64,000 nt of DNA, from assembly GCA_951640165.1 (NCBI GenBank), contig OX621247.1:31222001-31286000 (forward strand). Direction: 5' to 3'. The notes under the pieces were generated by a model. The model ran no database searches and had not been told where the DNA came from. It saw nothing but the letters and a program-made list of their open reading frames with translations. Position 1 is the first letter of the stretch. Each line of letters starts with the position of its first letter. Positions 34,601 through 64,000 of this stretch are shown here, in pieces. This DNA comes from Pseudoips prasinana. Its lineage: Eukaryota > Arthropoda > Insecta > Lepidoptera > Nolidae. Position numbers and translations under genes: made by a program.

Positions 34601-37522
34601 AAAGTGCAGATTGGAATTTAAGTATGATTTCAAAAAGAATTGTTTGATTCTCTGATCTCTGAAGGATTTGCTCCTTTCTCAGCAAGCTGACCCACAGCTG
34701 GCAATAAATCTATGATAAATCCAAAGTATATGTAATGTGTATATAAATGAAATGCTAAAAGTAAAATGAACTGTGGTATGTGGTAAGGATACCTCAAGAT
34801 CTTATTTACTAGAGGTCAATAAAGTACTATAATTATTGATTTAGCCGTGGATTGGTACTAAGCAAGAACTAAGCTAGAGTAAGAAAGGGAAAAGGGAAGA
34901 AGGGTAAGAAACTTTGGTACTAAGAATTAAACTGCCTACATATCCTAAAGTAAATGAAATTTAATTCATTTAGAATATGGACAGTGGCAACCTTAGTGTC
35001 AGAGTTATTCAAACTGCCAAGTAGGCCGACCGCATGGCTTATCATCTACAACTGAGACTAACAGCTTAATGTGCCTTGCAAGGCATGGTTAAGCTCAGTT
35101 ATTGTACCACTTGGCCCACACATGTCATCCATCTATAGACTGCAAGCATAGGTGGTTTAAATAGCTTTTGTGGTCACTTACAGATCAAGGAGAACATGAA
35201 ACAGCATTTTGGCTATAACTGGTTCAAATACCTGAATACCAATAGAACCAATCGCTAAAAATAAATTTTAGAAAACTATGTACTTAATATACTTTTATAG
35301 CTCTAAATAATAGGTCTTTACCTATGAAATTGCCGTTTAGTATGAAAAAATTTCAACGAATTTTTTTCATGAATTTTTTTATTTGTATTAATCGAAGTAA
35401 TCACCCATGCAATCAATGCATCTTTGCCATCGCAGTGGCAGTTTATTGATGCCCTTCTTAAAGAAATCAGCTGGACGGGAGGCAACAAATTGTTCAAAGG
35501 CATTTTGTACTGCCTCTCGGGTATTGAATTTTTTTCCCGCCAAGAAGTTATCCAAATTCTGGAAAAAGTAGTAGTCTGTAGGCGCAAGGTCTGGTGAGTA
35601 GGGCGGATGACGGAGAGCTTCCAACCCCAGTTCTTGCAACTTGGAGACCGTCTGCTGTGCAGTATGAGGTCGCGCGTTGTCGTGCAGGAGCAGCGGAGAC
35701 GAGCGATTGACCAATGCTGGTTGGAGATGCGCCAGCTTCTCCATCATTGTGCTCAGTTCTTCACAGTACACATCTGCAGTAATGCTCACCCCGTTTGGTA
35801 AGAAGCTGTGATGAATCACACCGGCGCTAGACCACCAAACAGTGACCATCACTTTTCTAGGGGTAAGTTTTCGTTTAGGGCATTGTTTAGGTGCTGAACC
35901 AGGATCCAACCAACTTGCTGAGCGCTTGCGGTTATCAAACAGAATCCATTTTTCATCGCAGGTAACAATGCGGTTCAAAATTCCTTCATTTGTGTGTCTG
36001 TTGAGCAGTGCAAGGCACGTCTCGACGCGTACTTCGCGCTGGCGATCATTGAGTTCGTGGGGCACCCATTTGTCAAGCTTTTTTACCTTGCCAATTTGAC
36101 GCAAATGGACCAATATTGTTTTGACGCTAACGTCGAAAGCTGCTGCTAATTCAGCCGTAGATTGTGTATCATCAGCTTCCACAACCGCCTTTAATTCGTC
36201 ATTGTCGACCAAAGTCTTCGGACGACCGCGAGGTTCATTTTTCAGGTCGAAATTTCCAGAACGGAAGCGAGCAAACCAATAAAAGGTGGTGCGTTGGTTT
36301 GTAGTGTTAGCTCCGTAAACGTCGTTGATGTTGCGTGCCGCTTGTGCCGCGTTGCTGCCACGAGGTACTCATATTCCATAATTACTCGAATTTTTAACGT
36401 ATCCATGATGACGAAAAAGATTGAAATGCGATGAAAATGTAACACTAATCAATAAAGAAATGACTACTTTTGGAAAAAAGAATCCATGTTTTTAAAATAA
36501 AATTAATTTGAAATTAGAATTCTTAGCCAAACAAAAATTATTTTGATTTGAAATGGCCAGTACTGCAGAACGGCAATTTCATAGGTAAAGACCTAATATA
36601 AAACAGAATAAAATCAGGGATCTGTGCAGAAATATGGTACATAATACAATTTGTTATAGTGTTTTAATTTGATTGTATTTAGAAGTTATCAAACATAAAC
36701 ATATAGTATAAATAAAACTAATACCATTGTGACTCTGATAAGGTTGCTTATCAGTCATGTCAAGTGTTTGATATATTTCAATATAGATACAGATAACCCC
36801 TTTCAAGTTACTTCAGATGAGACTGAATAAATTGGGTGCAAGAGATTTAATCATATTTTTTAACAATTAGGATCAAGCATGGGATGAAACAGCATTTTTG
36901 CATTCCTTTTTTGAAAAATTCTTGTTGGTATCCCATAAAATGTATATTGTATATATTTTATTTTTTAAATTTACTTGGTGTAAAAAAAAATATTAAAAAA
37001 TTATTCTATGCCAATTCAGCTACCATTCTGACTCAAAGGGTAACCCATACAAATAAATAAGAAAAAAAACAAAGAAAGATAAGTACCTAAACACGTAAGA
37101 CATAAAATTAGGTTAGTTAAGTTAATAATATATTTTGTAGAGATGTTAGTCAATATCAATAAATAAAATAAAAATATTCTCACTAAGGGTGTTGGTGTAT
37201 TGGAGCCAAACATAAATATTTTTTTGTACTGTTCAAATGTAGCAAATTTCACTGCACGTTTAGGAGTTTCCGCCAGTATCGGAGGCAGGATACCCTTCCA
37301 AAATGAAGTGAATCCCTCATACTTGTGCATTTTCTTCATACAGTCCACTATCCCATTGTAGTAGTGAGGATCAGAGCGCGCCAACGGCTTATTTGACTGC
37401 AATTGCATTCTGGTTTTTACAAGGTCCAGAGGATGCATAATACAGACTTCCACGAAGCCTGCACTGCCTCCAGCTCCTATTTGCATAGCAGCCTGTTTCA
37501 ACAGTTTTTCGATGTCACTCAT
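16669..37522 (-). CDS. SLC25A21: Mitochondrial 2-oxodicarboxylate carrier (SLC25A21/ODC type), 305 aa, 4 coding exons
   Basis: Exons on the minus strand: 37184-37522, 33578-33850, 26730-26911 and 16669-16792; joined they encode 305 aa, close to the ~299 aa of human SLC25A21. Family role: exchange of 2-oxoadipate and 2-oxoglutarate across the mitochondrial inner membrane in lysine and tryptophan breakdown. Three carrier repeats are visible with signatures HPLDLVKTRMQ (30-40), NPFEVVKVTLQ (131-141) and IPFDVAKSRIQ (229-239). GILPPILAETPKRAVKF and LRLGPGGAIMLVVYDY are characteristic of this subfamily. The start is fixed by the family N-terminus (MSDIEKLLKQ); no presequence is expected. All borders are GT/AG: phase 0 for the first two introns, and a split GG|A codon for the last. 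Introns are 3.3, 6.7 and 9.9 kb and full of transposons. A 5'UTR intron (donor TGC|GTAAGT near 37667, acceptor TACAG near 37544) is possible. The 3'UTR runs left of 16669; a minus-strand AATAAA lies at 15213-15218. Confidence 0.95.
16793..18620 (-). other. SLC25A21 intron 3, part without recognised element
   Basis: AT-rich intron. The short open frames (for example around 16885-17085) have no known protein features. Nothing else supported. Confidence 0.5.
18625..18848 (-). repeat. SINE family 3, copy 2
   Basis: 'ACACGGCCATCTAATCGCAA' and 'ACTAAGCAGAGCTTGTACTA' form the tail side; 'GGCAAGCATTTACCAACTAC' the head side. Lies in SLC25A21 intron 3, same strand. Confidence 0.75.
18938..19135 (-). 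mobile_element. RTE 3' fragment, minus
   Basis: 'CATCATCATATCAGGCGAAA', 'GACAAAGGCCTCCCCTAAAA' and 'GCCCACGCTGCGTCTTCCGG' are the reverse complement of the RTE C-terminus. Broken at about 19135 by a different repeat. Confidence 0.8.
19146..19680 (+). mobile_element. Plus copy of the same repeat, 3' part replaced
   Basis: 'AATCTATACATATAATAAAA' to 'GTCGGGTCAACATATAGGCT' match 32490-32820; after about 19400 the sequence diverges and includes the palindrome at 19470-19512. Confidence 0.55.
19470..19512. repeat. Palindrome in SLC25A21 intron 3
   Basis: AAAGATGTAATTATAGTT, a 5-base loop, then AACTATAATTACATCTTT: an 18-bp perfect stem. Confidence 0.88.
20022..20490 (+). mobile_element. Helitron-like element, plus copy
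   Basis: 'AAATGCGAAAGTAACTCGTC' near the start and 'GTCGTGGGCACAGCTAGTAA' at the end. Same family as 3443-3978 in the opposite orientation. Confidence 0.5.
20716..20985. mobile_element. Rearranged RTE fragment with head-to-head junction
   Basis: 20716-20752 is an RTE 3' tail in minus orientation (CATCATCATCAT then 'ATATCAGCCGTAAGACGTC'). From about 20770 the same family runs in plus orientation (QLGWAAFGKLSNIFSSQIPQ), with a second internal deletion before QRAMERTMLGVA. Confidence 0.75.
21460..21690 (+). pseudogene. LINE 3'-terminal fragment (zinc-knuckle tail of a reverse transcriptase)
   Basis: The plus frame from about 21468 reads WGYIPTSQNICECGVSPQGM then AHLSVCPSCPVSC, a Cys/His pattern typical of the C-terminus of Jockey/R1-type elements, then a stop and a GAAGAAGAAG tail at about 21661-21678. 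Confidence 0.65.
21745..22215 (+). pseudogene. CR1/Jockey-type LINE C-terminal fragment
   Basis: Reads DQLDKLEQLQNFCIRFIFGL, YDHVSEFRTKLKWLPIRLRR and HILSLLYSILFNPNTPNYL (about 21780-22000), the usual C-terminus of these reverse transcriptases. It is followed by a 3'UTR ending 'GTAATAAAGAGTTATCTATC'. Strongly 5'-truncated. Confidence 0.75.
22216..23679. other. SLC25A21 intron 3, probable unclassified repeats
   Basis: Mosaic sequence with locally GC-richer stretches (for example around 22420-22480 and 23030-23110), probably eroded repeats. No second copy in the window and no coding evidence. Confidence 0.4.
23680..23965 (+). repeat. Abundant lepidopteran dispersed repeat ('CACCTGATGGTAAGTGATTA')
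   Basis: 'AGGGCGACAAACGAGCAAGT', 'CACCTGATGGTAAGTGATTA' and 'CCGCCGCCCATG' are a motif set I recognise from many moth and butterfly introns. Non-coding; class unknown. Confidence 0.6.
24477..24985 (-). mobile_element. Two head-to-tail copies of an 'ACTAGCTGTGCC' repeat
   Basis: Copies start at about 24479 and 24718; both begin ACTAGCTGTGCC followed by 'CGCGGTTTTACCCGCGTT' and share 'TAGCCTATATGTTGA', 'CTTTTCGAGTTTAGCCCGGA' and 'ACAAACAGACAAAAATTC'. Related plus copies: 19146-19410 and 32490-32820. Confidence 0.65.
25883..26165 (-). mobile_element. RTE 3' fragment, minus
   Basis: Starts with ATCATCATCAT and 'TCAGCCGAAAGACGTCCACT', continuing through 'GCCCACGCTGCGTCTTCCGG' to 'TTCTTCGGGCTATGTCGGTG'. 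About 280 bp of the C-terminal coding region. Same strand as the host gene. Confidence 0.82.
26300..26395 (+). mobile_element. RTE 3'-end fragment, plus
   Basis: 'ATAGCGCAAGATTGGCAATT', 'GTGGAGGTCTTTGGGG' and (GATGAT)n at about 26378-26393. Only the last ~95 bp. Confidence 0.7.
27020..27272 (-). repeat. SINE family 3, copy 3
   Basis: 'ACACGGCCATCTGATCCCAA', 'ACACCCAGACTCAGAACGAA' and 'CATCTGTCCTGGGTGGGAAT' match the other copies. SLC25A21 intron 2. Confidence 0.77.
27598..27795 (-). repeat. SINE family 3, copy 4
   Basis: 'CACACGGCCACCTGTTTCCA', 'ACTAAGCAGAGCTTAG' and 'ATATGTCCTGGGTGCGAATC'. Truncated near the head. Confidence 0.72.
28215..29860 (+). mobile_element. Decayed non-LTR retrotransposon (reverse transcriptase, CR1/Jockey-like group) in SLC25A21 intron 2
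   Basis: Reverse-transcriptase motifs are read in order on the plus strand: KRGKSPGHDGLS, NYRPISLASVVAKVLD, DNQFGFRP, GCFLDMSKAFDMVSYDIL, GVRQGGLTSPRLFNLY, and the catalytic FADD in ISFADDMALL (about 28960). Stops break the frame at 28784-28786 and about 28928. The 5' part (endonuclease) is absent. Near 29455 the C-terminal region is interrupted by a short RTE-type tail, after which the element continues to a 3'UTR near 29860. The clade is uncertain; a lepidopteran Daphne-like element is my best guess. Confidence 0.8.
29455..29573 (+). mobile_element. RTE-type 3'-tail fragment nested in the LINE
   Basis: The segment reads 'CAACCCGCCTGCCAAGCGTG' then 'TCCAGCAGTGGAC' and ends in GATGATGATG, the 3'-end signature of RTE-related repeats elsewhere in this window (for example 15020-15155 and 59600-59666). 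LINE coding sequence resumes directly after it. Confidence 0.7.
29982..30198. mobile_element. Palindromic MITE family, copy 2 (left end truncated)
   Basis: 'GAACATCGATTTCTTAAATG' through 'GACTTAGCCGGTAGAGCCCC'. The outermost left TIR is missing. It abuts a fragment of the 'ACACCCATGGGATGG' dispersed repeat. Core motifs match copies 1 and 3. Confidence 0.75.
30940..31545 (+). pseudogene. Remnant of a second non-LTR reverse transcriptase
   Basis: Broken plus-strand reading with NVLNPFQPGIRSG (about 31005-31040), VMIDFTNAFNTV (about 31120), WCCTNAGVPQGG (about 31280) and HYADDLQIYSQT (about 31423-31458, the YADD catalytic box). Frame breaks are frequent. A ~50-bp stretch (from about 31291, including 'GGCGTGCCACAGGGTGGCGA') is duplicated directly after itself. 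Confidence 0.7.
31545..32142 (+). repeat. Dispersed lepidopteran repeat, family A copy 2 (fuller)
   Basis: Starts 'CCGGCCAAGTGCGAGTCGGA' and ends 'GGCTACGGAACCCTAA'. A 15-16 base G run is at about 31747-31766. Non-coding. Confidence 0.68.
32490..32820 (+). mobile_element. Plus copy of the 'GGGGCACAGCTAGT' repeat
   Basis: Begins 'CTAATCTATACATATAATAA' and ends 'GGGTAAAACCGCGGGGCACA' GCTAGT. Complete-looking copy of the family seen at 24477-24985. Confidence 0.65.
33300..33493. repeat. 97-bp direct tandem duplication in SLC25A21 intron 2
   Basis: 33300-33396 is repeated at 33397-33493 without visible change ('GGCCAAAAAACATCAGGGTC' ... 'ATTTTGGCATGCTTAC'). It lies about 85 bp into the intron after exon 2 in the direction of transcription. 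Confidence 0.95.
33851..35310 (-). other. SLC25A21 intron 1 left of the mariner
   Basis: AT-rich, with one microsatellite. No coding or recognisable transposon sequence. Confidence 0.5.
34095..34113. repeat. (AT)n microsatellite
   Basis: Nine to ten AT units in SLC25A21 intron 1. Confidence 0.9.
35313..36593 (-). mobile_element. mariner-family DNA transposon, 1281 bp, in SLC25A21 intron 1
   Basis: About 25-bp perfect terminal inverted repeats (GGTCTTTACCTATGAAATTG and onward at the left end, its reverse complement at the right) are flanked by TA duplications at 35311-35312 and 36594-36595. The size, TIR length and TA target are those of mariner/Tc1 elements. The single gene inside reads on the minus strand, the same direction as the host gene. 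Confidence 0.95.
35388..36406 (-). pseudogene. mariner transposase (DD34D), inactivated by an N-terminal frameshift
   Basis: The ATG at 36404-36406 starts MDTLKIRVIMEYEY; the frame is then lost near 36365 and the conserved helix-turn-helix sequence continues in another frame until it rejoins the long open frame ending at 35388. That frame shows WVPHEL, VTCDEKW, LLHDNARPHTA and YSPDLAPTDYYFF, with exactly 34 residues between the second and third catalytic Asp (DD34D). Only one frame break was found, so the copy is young but not autonomous as written. Confidence 0.9.
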
Positions 37523-63850
<26,328 letters not shown>

Positions 63851-63851
63851 A

Positions 63852-64000
63852 GATTCTTGGTAAACTGTTCACATTATACTATATATTATAACCTTTACAG
63901 CAGCTGTGTTCAAGTTAGAATGGGTGGTAAATGCAATGTACGTAAATTTAGTTACCGTGTTTGCCCCTAGATGGCCGTACCGTAGAAATAGATCGCGGTA
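63852..64000 (+). other. pecanex intron 16 after the array (window edge)
   Basis: Unique AT-rich sequence follows the last copy. No further pecanex exon is seen before the window ends. Confidence 0.6.

Noticed and set aside
35313..36593. A mariner transposase as a host gene
   Set aside because: It has its own TIRs and TA duplication and a frameshift; it is an insertion in an intron.
37016..37183. Continuation of the carrier reading after residue 113
   Set aside because: It is intron read-through after TTA|GTGAGA; the family sequence continues at 33850.

Overview
The window looks like nuclear DNA of a moth or butterfly (Lepidoptera). It is AT-rich and intron-rich, and it is packed with repeats I recognise as typical of lepidopteran genomes: RTE-clade retrotransposons with (GATGAT)n 3' tails, tRNA-derived SINEs with visible A and B boxes, repeats ending in an 'ACTAGCTGTGCCC' motif, a mariner, and several MITEs. 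No bacterial genes, rRNA, free-standing tRNA or CRISPR array was seen. All calls are from reading the sequence; exon borders are fixed by conserved protein sequence, GT/AG sites and phase continuity. Four host genes are present.

Layout. (1) 1-7267 (+): exons 2-4 of an NPC2-type sterol-binding protein. The signal-peptide exon lies left of the window, and its first intron holds SINEs, a hairpin element, RTE debris and a GC-rich MITE. (2) 9636-12530 (-): a two-exon gene joining a Gln-rich N-terminus to a basic, Cys-containing domain like the N-terminal part of a transposase-related insect family. (3) 16669-37522 (-): a complete 305-aa mitochondrial 2-oxodicarboxylate carrier (SLC25A21 type). Its four coding exons are spread over 20.9 kb, and its introns contain a nearly intact mariner, two decayed LINE reverse transcriptases and many SINEs. 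(4) 38105 to beyond 64000 (+): pecanex (pcx), a large multi-pass membrane protein. Sixteen coding exons (2284 codons) are visible, including one 4.55-kb exon, and the gene continues off the right edge. Genes 3 and 4 are divergent, with 582 bp between their start codons, so they probably share a bidirectional promoter.

The most unusual feature is in pcx. Exon 14 and exon 16 are each followed by apparently identical head-to-tail copies of most of the exon plus its 5' splice site: four copies of a 175-bp unit (61101-61794) and nine copies of a 127-bp unit (62709-63850). In both arrays the unit starts inside the exon, lacks the splice acceptor, and ends 8-19 nt into the intron. The donor is therefore multiplied, and only the first donor of each array keeps the frame open. 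An older, degenerate ~114-bp tandem repeat lies in intron 6 of the same gene. These arrays are either recent amplifications or assembly artefacts.

The four proteins (luminal lipid carrier, putative nuclear DNA-binding protein, mitochondrial carrier, Notch-pathway-linked membrane protein) do not form an obvious pathway. Apart from the shared promoter of genes 3 and 4 this is ordinary eukaryotic gene order, and most of the remaining DNA is layered transposable-element insertion.
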